The translations under genes were made by a program, and so were the position numbers. A stretch of DNA of 64,000 nucleotides from Phoronis australis (taxonomy: Eukaryota > Phoronida > Phoronidae): positions 843,452 through 907,451 of the forward strand of contig NMRA01000003.1 of NCBI GenBank assembly GCA_002633005.1, written 5' to 3'. Below, one piece after another: positions 1 to 11,884 of this stretch. A model generated the notes under the pieces. It saw only the letters and a program-made list of their open reading frames with translations, did no database searches and was not told the origin of the DNA. Numbering within the stretch: the first letter of the stretch is position 1; each line of letters begins with the position of its first letter.

Positions 1-3000
1 GCCGCGAAGTCGACATCGGCGAGTACCTCAGTTAACAGACATCGGTAGAATAAGCATGGAATAATCGTTAAAATAATCACAAACCTTACTTTTGTATAAG
101 GTCGTGCTTACTTCCTCTCATAGAAGCACCCTTTTCACGGAATCTCAGATTCAGTTGGCACGGCTGCAAGCCATTTCACCATGTATTTAAAGGGCTCACG
201 AAATCGAGGCTGTTAATCTATCACCACTAGTACACGCGCGCCCTCTAGTTATTGTAGATTTTCCGAATAGCCCCATTGCGGCATATATTGAAAAAGTAAG
301 ATTTCCCTTGCCGCGCGTTACTCAGGTGACCCCCAGACCTAAACATCGGCGTATCGAACAGTGTTGGATGATCGCCAATTGCGGGTATCGCGTCTGTTTA
401 TCAAAACCCCCTGTTGCAGAAGAACCCAGTGGCGGATTTAGAGGGGGACCAAGATCTCCCGAAAATTCTCCCAGATTCCATTTAGCAGTTCGGGGGTACA
501 AAAGTCCGACGGGCAAAATCCTGGCTAATATATGCGCGCACCCAGGGAGGGGGGGGGCTCAGGGGACTTCTTAGAGAAACAAAAAGTCAAAGGAAACGAG
601 ACAAAAGTCCACAGGAATTCGTCGCGAATGCACATGCACGGGGTTGAACCTAGTACCCCGTTTTTTTAGTACTCGTCTTTTTGTTCCTGTAAAAGGTCCA
701 CATTAACGCGAAATTCGAGCCCCCCTCTATATTTTAGGCTCAGTGCGCGCACGTGATCCTCTGCCTTGGCCCCACCTAAATCAAAATTCTGGATCCGCCC
801 CTGGAACCGTTGAATAATGACGGGACGGGTTTTCACGGACGTGAGGTCATTTTTTCATGGGCTAAAAATTCTTCACATTAAATTTAGACCTGTGAAAAAA
901 CTAGCCGGAGTCATTTTTCATGGGGTCATTATTTAATGCTACACCGGCTCGGTTGGGTATATTTCCACTCGGTTTCCAGTGGGAAATTCTGTATTTTGGG
1001 AATAGGTCGGATGCGCAATTCAGTCGTACAGGTTTGATATTTTGATTACTATGTACTTTACTTTTTTGCGCAATTTTTGAGTCACAAAACAAAGAGCTCG
1101 TAAGCAAGCAGTGCAAATCCACAAAATTTCCAATATCAACTTTAACATAAGTACAGATTTTGCAGGGATATATTTGTTTTAATAAAACAGAAGAAACTTG
1201 ATTTTGGAATACTTATTAAGAAATGAGTTTTTAAAGCGGTATTTATGGTAGACATATGTCCCGAATAATAGATAAATGATGCGCGCGTCGCAAGCTCGTT
1301 ACCAGAGATGAAAAAGAGACGGAGGTAGGCGATATAAGGTCATTTATTATGACTAGTAGTTACAATATAATGAATACAGGTAATCTTTGGTAAGATGGGC
1401 AATAAAAAAGCTCCACAAGAGATGTTGTAAGACAGCTCATGCCCATCCGCAGGGACGCGCGAAGGGAGAGAGATGAAAGGAATAGTGTGGCGGTATATAT
1501 TTCAACAGAGAATACATAATTCACTTAGATGTACTGATTTTGATGGCTAGCGAGTAGGTTCGGGGATGTATTATGATTGTCATTGAAACCAAATATTTAC
1601 TTCAGTACAATCAGCAAACAGCATCATCATTGGATAAAAGCATATGCTGGTCAATAATTATCTTTTAATTGATCTTATATGGTCTCAATCACCAAGACTG
1701 ATGTGGAAACAATGCATAATCGCTCCGCTTAAATTACGGTGGCAGAACATAAAAACCTAGTGTCGATCAGCACCTCTAAACTCCATGACCGAACCAAAAA
1801 ACCCATGACTCAAAGGCTGGACCAAAAAACTTAACTCTTTGGCTGCAGGCATAACACTGCGAGCCCCCGCATTTCCTGGCTGATGCCGTAGGGCTCCCAG
1901 TGTTTTCCGCCATTTTTGTCCTGTGTAACACTCTCCAACATAGCGTCATAATGACAACGCGAGCTGCATTTATCTGAGTGGCGCGCGCCCGGTCTATGTG
2001 ATGTCCATGGGCTCTACTTTCCCGTATGACACGGCATAGTTGACGGCGTATTGAATGATCGTATTTACGCATATATGGAATAAAGTGCTATTCAACACTT
2101 GAAATAGAAAATACTATAAACTCGCTAATGTGTATGAGTGTTGTCGGTAAACAAACTTGCTTCAAAGCGGCTATTAACCCACCGTCCGTTACAAACACCG
2201 AATTTCATTTAGACCACTTATCGTTATGAATTTAAGCTCAAGTCGTTCTTTTGTCAAGTTGGTGGTGGTGTCAGCGCCTCGAAAAATGGCAGTTCGTTAT
2301 TGCTTGAGACATGGCTCTAAAACCTGACGTGTGTCGACACATCGTTTTACATGCTGATGATGGTATCAATGAAAAACGAATTGTGAGTTCTTTGCAATGT
2401 CATACATCACCTCTTACCTGAAAAGGCCAAGTGGAAAGCAATTTTAACGCGGTAAAACCTCAAAATCAAAAGTTCGCTTCTTGAACGCTTTATAAAAAAG
2501 CAGTCCTGTTCTCACGACAGGGCTAAAACAGACAGACCAGTCTGTTCTTTAATCCACTTGAAGTTGTGTCAGTGGAATGAAATACCTTGATGTCACTCTT
2601 GGTTCCTTTCTTACTGTCTGGCAAATATAAGGCTATGGAAATTATTTTGGTTTACAAACTTTAAACCTGTTGCACAAGGTCTAGTCTTGCACTAGTTCTT
2701 TGTATTGTCCTCACATGAGCATAGTTGGTCTGATAAAAAACATAAGTTACAACGTTGTCGTTTGCTGACAGGACCTGTAGCACGACAGGTTTTGTACATA
2801 AATTAGTTGCGCAAACTGGATGAGAGAAGAGATTTTCTCGAGTGTCAACGTATGTTCAAGTGTGTTGATAAATTAGCTCCTGACTGCCAGCGTGATAATG
2901 TATTTGTGAACCAAATCCGTAGCAGATTCACCAGATCTTCCAATAAGCATGAGTCTCTATTTGTGTAAACTTAAAACAAACTGCGGTATAAAAATATGTT

Positions 3001-3501
3001 AAACTACATGTGTTTTTACATAGTTGTGTCATTAGCCGAGGTTGATGCACCTTGTGCGTATATTCATTGAAGGCCTCGTAAAAATACTCACATGGCGCAT
3101 CATCCTCGGCTAATAACACACCCATATGAAACACGTGTAATTTAACATATATGTATTCAGTTCAGCGAAGGTAAGTTATGCAACAATATTCATCTCCAAG
3201 TTCAATTTTGTAACTCGTTAAACCACTTCAAAGCCAAGTACTGGAGCGTTTTATGGTAGCTGTTACTGCATAGAAAGAAAGTTTCGAATGTTACATTTTT
3301 GAAAAATATACTTGTTCCGAAAACTGTGAATCTGAAAAATTCAATGACAGATGGTGTACTCCCTTCAAGCGTCGTCTTGTGTTTTACCTTCCTGTATGTA
3401 CTTTACTGAAACGGGCTGAACGTTGAATCACTTTGTATCCAAACCGTACGCTTAAAGCATCTGTCTTCAAAATTAAAAAAAAAATTGATTATATATTTTA
3501 G
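1..3501. other. Upstream/intronic DNA, no exon recognised
   Basis: No reading frame with domain character was found on either strand. One TIR-type repeat lies at 427-804. The rest is AT-rich with no feature I can support. It is probably the intron before the Kazal exon, since that exon starts mid-codon. Confidence 0.5.
427..804. repeat. TIR-like repeat, family A, copy 1
   Basis: Begins cagtggcggatttagaggg and ends with the inverted counterpart ctggatccgcccctgg. Internal blocks such as tatgcgcgcacccag and the segment before ttttaggct recur in order at 8946-9250. It carries no coding capacity and looks like a non-autonomous DNA element. Confidence 0.65.
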
Positions 3502-3628
3502 CGACGGCCGAACCTGTGGCGCTACATGTCACTGTAGCCAGAACATGTTTCTCCTCGTCTGCGGTTCAGACAACGTCACATATAGATCGCCTTGCCACGC
3601 AGGCTGCAATTCGTCACAGGCTGATAAC
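3502..3628 (+). CDS. OATP exon: Kazal-like extracellular loop
   Basis: Acceptor ttttag ends at 3501; donor gtacgt starts at 3629. The exon begins on the third base of a codon and ends in phase 0. The product has the Kazal spacing C-x3-C-x-C followed by VCGSDNVTYRSPCHAGC, diagnostic of the large loop between TM9 and TM10 of OATPs. Confidence 0.88.
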
Positions 3629-6600
3629 GTACGTACCTTTAGCTACGCACTCAGACATCTGTCTCAATTAGTGTTCTCATGTAATAATACCATGTACTTG
3701 GAAAAAGGGAGGCTCGCCTTGTACGTTGCTCTATCGTGAAGTTTTATTAGTTGTCGAAATATAATTTCTTCAAGTATGTCGGTTTGTCGTGCAGTTTAAT
3801 TGTTTTTCTTTGTACGTACACTGCCGGACACATTTTTCGTTCAAGTGACATGAAATTCACACACAACATATATCTTTTTAAAATCTATGGGCCTTTTTGC
3901 TGTGTGTGAACTTGGAATCCTGCTTAATCTCAAGATCGCGTATGCGTGAACTTAGAATATTCATTTGGGCAATCAGGCGAAATTTTTGGTCAATGAAAAG
4001 TTAGAATTTTTGTAATTATTGGCCTCATTCATGATCACACATTTTCTCATTTAGCGAAACTTGTGATAAAGAATCGGAGGAATATGTGAATGGTGAAATC
4101 AATTATTGTTTGGTGAATGAGATTGTTAATAGTCGAAAAAGATTGGTTGAAGTTAATACGTTATTTTCATAGGCGGATTTGGCAAAACAATAAAACAGCA
4201 AGAGCGTAGGGAAATGTTGAGTTATTTTATTAATTAACCCCGGTGATTAACATTATACGGCTGAAACAAGGTTTAAATGTGTGCAGTTTTAGGGCGGGGG
4301 GNTCAGATCCACTTTCAAGTGTCAAATTCGGAACACGGCGTAACGGAACTATGGCTAAGTACATGTATAGGCTCTCCCACGATATCCCAGACGACCGGCA
4401 GTGGCGCTGCGCACTACGACTCCGTTTCCGTCGTCTGCTTCACTGTGCAATGAAGAAAATTTTACTTCATTTTTTAAAGAAAATGGAATCTGAGTGACTA
4501 TGAAAAAACAGAAGCTGCTGGTAAGATGTGAATTTTAATCGAAGCCTTAGTGAATCACTCAGAAACTCTAAATTCTCTCTTTGTCAAACCTTAACTTACG
4601 ACGATTTCCAAAGCAATGGCGTCATTATTGCCATCACGAAAAACGGATTTGGTCTATTGGTCAATTGAAGACTATTTTAAATACAACAAATTTGTTACGA
4701 ACTGATTGCACAAAATATAAAAAGTGTAATAGGAAGTAGGTTTCGCGCGCAAACGCTGTGGATCATAAACAAGTAGAGTGAGTTTGAGTATGTGGTAATG
4801 TCAGTTTTTCAAGTTTGACACGTTCTCGGTTTTTTTCCTTTTTTCCTTTGCCTTTTTTCTTGGATAATCAAGGAAAATGCTTGCTTTTTAGAGGAAAAAA
4901 CAGAAAAGTTTTCCTGGCGGAGGAGGGCAAACCCCCCTCAGGACCTCCCCCCATTCGGTGCTATGCGCATCTACAATAGTGCTTTGCTTTGCGCAAAAGT
5001 TTGCAGACAAAATGTTGGCCCCCCCTTGTGATATCCTAGGTCCGCCACTGATTTTGTTAACATGTAATTTGATATAGTGCAATTCAAATTTTCATCAATA
5101 TGAGCGAGAATATTTGAGTGATCTTGCCAAGTTTGCTCCTATATTCCAAGTTCACGCATACGTGATCTTGAGATTAAGCAAGATTCCAAGTTCTCGCACA
5201 GCATTTTGGGGGCAAAATCGGACCAAAGGTGGCGCTGTAACGCCCATTTTTTAAACTTTCTAAAGTACTGTGTCCTTTGAAGATTCTTCTCAGCTTACTT
5301 AAACTGTCGCTCTGCGGTTCTGCTGATTATTATTAATTACTCGTTACTGTAGAGCTATCATGACCATTATTCAGAGCAATGGCAATAAAAATTCGTTTTT
5401 CAAGGCATTAAGTTGACCCTTTCAAGTATCCACGTGTTGGGCCAACAGCGTTTTGACTATGAATTTTTATTAGCTCTGCGCTATCTTTCCAGGAATTTAG
5501 CAACTGTGCCTGCGTGTCTGACATCCTTAAAACGGCCGCCAGTGGGCCATGCCATGACCAACCTTGTTTGGGCATGCTGTGGTTGTATGTGGCTCTCAGC
5601 GTCGCGGGGATCATTGTCTCAGCATCCTCCACAATTCCTGCAACTGTAATTAGCCTCAGGTAAGTTCTTTGCACCTGCCAAACTCTAGACATCGAGTTGT
5701 ATTAAAAAGCTTGGTTATTATAGTTTGAAGTTGTCAGTTGATTGTGTTGCAGTTTCCCTTGATTCAAATTCGAAATTAACCCCTTGTTCTTTATTTTCCA
5801 GGAGTATCCATACCACAGACAAAGCCTTATCTCTAGCCATGCATACTGTCATGACAAGTTTACTGGGTAACACGAGTTTTATTATTCAAGTACGCAAAAA
5901 GTTAATCGATGGGGTTAGACACATAGACACAAGTCCAAGACGTTCGCTAGCCCGTAACTCCTATACAAGCGTTCGTGCCCATAGAGGGGTGCGGACTTAA
6001 GTCTCCTGTGGCCAGTTGCATGAAACAGTCCCCATAGGGACTCAACTAAGGCTCCTAAGTCTGTTTTTGCATATTTGTGTCTGTATGGACTCACAGATGC
6101 AATATTTTTCTATCATTTTATCTTTATTGTGAGCTCCTCTTTGACTAATGACATTTTCTAATCCTACAACTAAAATGTGAACCCTTAATTTATTGAAAAC
6201 GAATAGCGACTAAGTCCTTAAATTAGCAACGTTTTTGATGATGTTGAGAATTCAACGTAAAAATCTCTCTCGCTTTCTATCAAACCCACTAATTGACTTA
6301 ATAATGAAACTAAACCAGTATAAGCAAGGCCATTCAGTGTTTTCACAAGTCCACAAGCATGCATTAGATTTAGGGACCTCAGCTGAGTCCCTATTTGGGA
6401 CTGTTACATGCAACTGTGCACTGGACCCCATGAAGAACCGCCAGTGTAAGCATTGGGAAATTCTTTAAATGCAAAGAAATTGAGAGGTGGGATAATTTTC
6501 AGCACATGGCCTTGTAAGATGTCAACGTCGGCGCTACTGAGTTCATTTAGTTCTTACCTGGACGGTCGTTAGGTAGCTACCCTTCACAGAGGGACCATTT

Positions 6601-7076
6601 CTCCCATCGGAAACTGCCTACCTTGATACGATTGGTTATACTACACAGACGTTATACAGCATTCGCCGACCTACACAGTGTTTACATGTAGGCATGCATC
6701 ACATTTTTTTGTTTTTCTAGGTTTCATTCCTGGACCCATTCTGGCCGGAGTAGCAGTAGACAGGGCATGTGACCAGTGGCAAACGAAAACTTGCGATTCA
6801 AAATCCATGTTTTGTCGTGCTTATGATCCTGTTAAACTTCGCGTATATTATCACGTCTTCGGCTGTGTAGCCGCTACTGTGAGCTTTCTTTTAAGTGCCT
6901 TCGTTGCTAGGAAGTGTAGCAGCTCGATCACATTTTACTCAGATTGCGAAGACGCAGTGGTTTTGGAATCAAGTATTAGCGACGACGAAACCGATTACGA
7001 AACCGTTGGAAACAGTTACCGATATCGGGAACTCGCCTCAGAGGATGTCGACGATGCTCGACCATTTGACCATTGA
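3502..7076 (+). CDS. SLCO/OATP organic anion transporter, C-terminal part (four exons joined)
   Basis: Joined exons 3502-3628, 5493-5659, 5802-5866 and 6721-7076 encode the C-terminal third of a 12-TM solute carrier of the SLCO/OATP family, which moves amphipathic organic anions across the plasma membrane. In order they show a Kazal-like cysteine loop (CGATCHC, then VCGSDNVTYRSPCHAGC), more loop cysteines (NCACV, CHDQPC), a transmembrane segment (LWLYVALSVAGIIVSAS), the family block FIPGPILAGVAVDRACDQW, a last TM helix (VYYHVFGCVAATVSFLLSAF) and an acidic cytoplasmic tail ending at TGA 7074-7076. All splice sites are GT-AG and phases agree (0, 2, 1). The first exon starts inside a codon, so upstream exons exist. 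None was recognised in 1-3,480, so they probably lie before the window. Family call is firm; the subtype cannot be set. Confidence 0.9.
3893..5210. mobile_element. 1.3-kb element with about 65-bp terminal inverted repeats in the OATP intron
   Basis: The left end (about 3893-3960) contains gaacttggaatcctgcttaa followed by tctcaagatcgcgtatgcgt. The reverse complement of about 5140-5207 repeats this with few changes. The interior has no transposase frame and is interrupted by a SINE copy at 4634-5050. A single N at 4302 marks an assembly join inside it. Interpreted as a non-autonomous DNA transposon sitting between the first two OATP exons seen here. Confidence 0.65.
4634..5050 (+). repeat. SINE-like repeat, family B, copy 1 (tRNA part mostly lost)
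   Basis: Matches 25231-25694 along most of its length: cacgaaaaacggatttggtc at the start and gatatcctaggtccgccact at the end. The tRNA-like middle seen in the other copy is reduced to a trace here (gagtttgagt). It is nested inside the TIR element at 3893-5210, so it inserted later. Confidence 0.7.
5493..5659 (+). CDS. OATP exon: end of cysteine loop and following TM
   Basis: Acceptor tttccag, donor gtaagt at 5660. Reads EFSNCACVSDI, then CHDQPCLGM, then a hydrophobic helix and STIPATVISLR. Starts in phase 0 and ends two bases into an arginine codon completed by the next exon. Confidence 0.9.
5802..5866 (+). CDS. OATP exon: loop before the IPGPI block
   Basis: Acceptor ttttccag, donor gtaaca at 5867. 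A 65-base exon encoding SIHTTDKALSLAMHTVMTSL. It begins by completing an arginine codon and ends with the first base of a glycine codon. This corresponds to the conserved stretch before FIPGPI in OATPs. Confidence 0.85.
6012..6418. mobile_element. MITE with about 50-bp terminal inverted repeats in the last OATP intron
   Basis: The left end reads cagttgcatgaaacagtccc, then catagggactcaactaagg. The reverse complement of the right end (about 6370-6418) reads cagttgcatgtaacagtccc, then aatagggactcagctgagg. The interior has no coding capacity. Size and structure fit a miniature inverted-repeat element. Confidence 0.65.
6721..7076 (+). CDS. OATP terminal exon with IPGPI signature, last TM and stop
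   Basis: Acceptor tttttctag ends at 6720. The exon reads FIPGPILAGVAVDRACDQW, several more cysteines, a final hydrophobic helix, then a Glu/Asp-rich tail with ETDYETV and a TGA stop. The tyrosine and acidic residues of the tail could be a trafficking signal, but that is inference. Confidence 0.92.
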
Positions 7077-8029
7077 GGAACATTAATTGGTCTGGTGTAT
7101 GGCTGGTGGTAGTTGGCGGTTTTGCTGATTTTCTACAGTACCGCTGGTCTTGTTCAAGTTTGCAAATTACATGGTGGACTTTATCATTCGACAATTTGAA
7201 GAACCCAATGTGAAAAAATCTCAAGCCAAACTCACTTGAATACTCCCGACGTTGCGGAGCCGGCTGTCTCCTTCCACTGGGTAACAGTGACTGTAAGAGT
7301 CGTGGTTCAAGGACCTGTACTTGTTGATTCCCACGAATCGAACGGTCTCTATGGATTCCCTATGGAGACAGACGGCGGCGCAAGGAGGATGAAATTAAGT
7401 GTTTTTTCAATAAGTTGGAATCATCATCGCATTAAACTCGCTTATAACAAAGAAGTTATTCCTCGTGGAAAATATTCGTGTAAACATTATTTCTTGCTGT
7501 GAGTTTTTCACAAAACGTAACGAGAGTGGCGTAGATGAAGTAATATCTTACGAGACATTATTCCGCCATCGACCGAGACCGAGTTTTCTCTCGTAAAAGA
7601 AGCAGTTTTAAATGTAACGATTTATTACTTGAAAAGAGATATCAAAGAAGAAAACAACGATAACTGTGCATTGAACTTGTAACATCTCCTGAAAATAGTT
7701 AAATAACAACAATATTTGATATTGTAATTACCGAGGAATCGGCGCCTGAGTTGCATACGATATAATATTTAGCAATTGAAAACTGAGACAGAACTGTCAT
7801 ATAATTAATAGTCCTGTTCCAGATGTTATGGTTGGGACCTGATTGCATGTTGAGTGTTATTCATACACTGCTACAGTTGTATTACTTTAAACTATTTTCG
7901 GAAAGTTTGATGATCGAACTGGCTAACGACGTCGAGTCGACATTGACCTATACCTTTTGAACTTTCAATGTCAGAGGTCACTGTAGAAGTAGTGTGGGAG
8001 ATGAATACGGAAAACATTACACGGCCGTA
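7077..8029. other. OATP 3' flank; about 7,590-8,029 duplicated at 13,025-13,468
   Basis: The OATP 3' UTR and spacer contain no clear coding frame. From about 7590 the sequence is nearly identical to about 13025-13468. That duplicate is part of the haplotype duplication described for the kringle locus. Confidence 0.6.
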
Positions 8030-8945
8030 TCACCCCGGCGAACCCGCGATCGAGAACGACCGGAAAGCGATAGAGAACGAAACCGGTTGCGAGAAGCGAA
8101 GCCAGGGAAGGTGAGTAAATTTGATGAATTTACGTTGTTTTTACTTCCAATGTGAAAACAGAGACATGAGTTCATGGCGTAACACATTGAGGAAGGGCAG
8201 GTAGAGGTTTGGGCTGGTGTCTGTTCCAATTATTGGAGATAAGTTACGTTGAACGAGGCATCGATTGAGTCAAAGGGGATTCGTATGTCATTTTGGCAAA
8301 TTGCGGTTAGTTTTGGCACTAAATCAATAAATTGACCATGAAGTTATGAAGAAGTGACTTGTGAAAATATAACACAACGCTTGTTTTTCGTAGTTTTGTC
8401 AGGATCTCTGATTTTTCGACACTTTTCTGTTGAAAGATGAGATCGAGAACGCAAAGATAAGCGATCGGAAACGCAAATTTTTGTAGTGTTTGTGCGATCG
8501 AGAACGCATCGTGGTGTGCCGAACAGTTATGAACTTTTTACTTATAAAACGTGAAAAGGGTTACAAAAATAAGTGTGGTGCAATGAATTAATCACATTTT
8601 GAGTCATTACTGTTACTTTCGTTTCCAAACTAAACAATATCATAGCATTACCCTTAAATTAAAATGAGCGACTACACGTACATCAAGCCCTATTTTAATT
8701 ATAGATATTTTCACAAATGAATTTATTTTCATTTCAGGAAACACGTTCACTGTTATTATTGTGAGGCGAGCTTCAACGAACAGATTGATCAGGGCGTGAA
8801 AGTTCGCCCTACCAGGGTTTTGAAATACAGACATACTGTTAGACGAAACCAAGTGGAACAAGGGGTTCTAAACTAAGACTCACCCAGCAATTGTCCCATG
8901 TGGCGTGTAAGCCAGGAGTAAACAAATTGTTGATGCAGATGAAAG

Positions 8946-9250
8946 CAGTGGCGGATTTAGGAGGGGGGTTGTCAAGGGGGCCATGCCCTGTAAAATTCTC
9001 TCAGATACCATTTGGCAGTCCGGGGTGCGAATTGGCGACTAGCATATGCGCGCACCCAAGTGGGCTCGAGGGGTTAATGTGCAATTCATAGGCCTTGAAC
9101 AAACCCCGTGTACCTTTTTTAGTAATAAGGTCCACAAACCCAAAAATTCGAGGCCCCTGCATCCCTACATTTTAGGCTGGGCGCGCGCATGTGGCAAAAT
9201 TCTGACTATTCATGTGCCCTGCCCCCACCCCCGTAACTCAAAATCCTGTG
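8946..9250. repeat. TIR-like repeat, family A, copy 2 (nested)
   Basis: Starts cagtggcggatttaggaggg and shares ordered blocks with 427-804, including atatgcgcgcaccca and attttaggctgggcgcgcgc. The right end is diverged (aactcaaaatcctgt). It lies inside the 3.3-kb transposon and therefore inserted into it later. Confidence 0.6.
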
Positions 9251-10324
9251 AAAGTGAGTGCCGAATCTTCTTGTAAGATTGTGACAGAAAAAGGAAAAAA
9301 AAAACAAATACGCCAGTGAAGTTAAAGATTGATGACGAGCGTGCCTGTGGGGAGCGAGTAGAGTGCTGCAACACCATTCGTGAGGTGATTCAAAGATTAC
9401 CGCTCATGAACGTCTGGAATTTAAAAAAATGCCAGAAATAGTGTTAACTGTTTTGCTGATAAAACGGGTGATATTTTGTTGGATGTTTTTCTGATATTAT
9501 CGATACAGTGATGAACAGATTGACTTGTGGCACTTGTGTGGCTTGGATATACAATATATGTTTGACTCTTCTGTTTTGTAGTATTGGTCCTGAGTGCATC
9601 TTCATAAGATATAATACACCTACTATATTGTGATTTTCTCAAAAACGTAGTTAAAATGTTGTCTTTAACATCACTTCAAGACACAATGTAATGATTACAC
9701 AGGAAATCAACAACAATATTAAAGCAATTCTATAATATTATTAATCTTTTGTCACACATACCTCAAAATTGGTTATACGGAAAAAAGATATAAAACATTG
9801 CTTTAGGGAAATCAACATAACAAATCCAGTGTACATTTCCTGCGAATTATTTTTGGAGTGTATTAGACTAAATCATCACTGAATCATAGACAATCTATTT
9901 CGGACAGGTTCATAGTATAAAACTCTATCACAGGGAATCAACAACAATATGAAAACAGTTTCTACAGTTATCGCAGACATATAGTTTTCTTTTAAATTAC
10001 TAATTGGTCATAAAAATTGTACGTAAGAATCACCCAATGACACATAGAGTGGCCATTTAAATGTACCCAAACACAACAAAAATGCACTTGATCTGTTAAA
10101 GATGCTGCTGAAATAACACAAATAGGAAAAAGGTTCAAAACAAAACGTCAAAATACTATCACATCAGACAACTACCAACCATAAACTCTGTAAATCTGAA
10201 TAAAGTTTCGTGAATTAACAACTTTCACTACTGGACTGAATAATTTTATTCATGGTGATTCTGATTCTCATGTCTGTAGAAGGAGGCATACTCTTTGCAT
10301 GACACATTAACAACTTACAACAAG

Positions 10325-10575
10325 GAGTGTCCTCAGGCTTACTCTTTCTGTGAAACATTGATCGCAGATAGGGCACTGAAACAACTTGGTTCCTGAGCAC
10401 TATGCTTCATATTGTGTTTTCTTATGCCGTAAAAAAATCTTGCCCCATGCAACACGGGGCTGGTAAAGGTCTTGCTTGCAACTAGTGAGTGACACTGTGT
10501 TTTATTGTCATGTGGTTATACAAAAAAGGTTTCTTCCTGAACGAAGCTCCACAACATATATGCATACACAGCCCT
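10325..10575 (-). pseudogene. Decayed C2H2 zinc-finger array inside the transposon
   Basis: Read on the minus strand, about 10,575 to 10,486 encodes CCGASFRKKPFLYNHMTIKH, which fits the finger spacing C-x3-F-x5-L-x2-H-x4-H exactly. About 10,384 to 10,325 encodes FQCPICDQCFTERVSLRT, a C-x2-C-x3-F-x5-L half finger without its histidines. Between them, in another frame, is GKIFLRHKKTQ, which resembles a middle finger. Frame changes and stop codons separate the pieces, so this is a remnant of a DNA-binding gene or a captured gene fragment. It is too short to name a parent gene. Confidence 0.5.
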
Positions 10576-11884
10576 TTGTCACATGCATCAGTTGTGCTAC
10601 CGGTACTCTTTTTTGAAGGCGTGTATGTTAACACTCTGAAGGACTCCTCATGCGGCTACAGTTCAACTGAAAAATCAAACGCATTTAATCATATTTGTGA
10701 GCTAAATCTCACACAGAAATCATAAAAAACGGTGAAACTATAACAAACAATTGACCTGTCAACTACTTCATGGTCGTATTATTCTAAAATTATTGATATA
10801 ACACCGTAACTTGAACAGTTATTCAGGAAAATGCACAGAAAAAAACGTGCGTTCACGATCGCATTTTTTGCGTTCACGATCGCCATGGAGAATTAACAAC
10901 TTCGTTCCCGATCGCCGTCTCACACAAGGACCTGCTTGTATCGGTAGATAGCTCGAATTGTTTCACAAATTATAACTAACAAAGGTGTCACCAGGGAAGA
11001 TTTAACTATAAACGTCACACGTGTCCACTGAAGAACCCAGGAATTGCTGACAACAAGTAGAAATTGACGAATTTACGAGACGCAAGTCATTTTAACGAAA
11101 GCCATTGCATTCTGCTGTCTCTATTTCAAAAAATAGCAAAAGCCAAGTATTATTTCAGATCCCCAACAAAGGCTAAGCTCTGACGCTTTTCGATGTGTCG
11201 CATCGGTACCAAAGTAGCCTCTATTTAAGAAGAAAATGACACTTAAACTCACCGGGTACTTCACTGTCGTCTGCCATTTTTGGTGTAAGGTCTCGTTCTC
11301 GATCGCCTTCAGGGCGTTCTCGATCGCGGGTTGGCCGGGGTGATACGCACTCGACTGATTCAACGCGTATGGGTTAATGTTACTTATTACCAAAGAATAT
11401 ATTGTGTTTGTGTGTTTAGATTTTACCTCCAGAAGTTCAAAAATCATTTTGAAAAACACCATGTTTATCTCTGATTATTTAAAAAACGTTTGAGTGCGTG
11501 TTGAAAGAACATCATTTGTTGTGTTAAAACAACGCTGGTCACCAGTCAAATGGCTTTTAGGATGTTTCAAAGTGACAAGAAGCACAACGATTATTTTTAG
11601 TTGACTTGTTTATGGATAGCGTGATACAATCTATGCAGAAATGATTGTGGGACAGAGGTAGATCGATCTGCAGGCATCACTTCATCCAGTGCAGTACATT
11701 GCAAGCAGCGCGAAGTCTAATTTATCACAGATGCACCTTACCGAGCATGTTGGCCAGCTGTGAATTGCATGACTCGTATTCACAAATTTAGGCTCTGAAA
11801 CACCCATCAATTTTCGCTATCCGTATCAAGGTCAATACGCATACTGCTGAAAATTTTAAACACGTCACTGATTGTTTACGTTAC

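Larger units (their letters stand above)
8030..11343. mobile_element. 3.3-kb TIR transposon, absent from the second haplotype
   Basis: The two ends are inverted repeats of about 50 bp beginning TCACCCCGGC (G or C) AACCCGCGA. The motif GCGATCGAGAACG, with variants, recurs several times near each end on opposite strands (subterminal repeats). The element is flanked by TA (8028-8029 and 11344-11345). The second copy of the surrounding locus has a nearly clean empty site at about 13465-13470 (ccgtattgcactcg). No transposase frame is visible, so it is non-autonomous or a relic. It contains a family A repeat (8946-9250) and decayed zinc-finger sequence (about 10,325-10,575). Superfamily not assigned. 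Confidence 0.8.
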
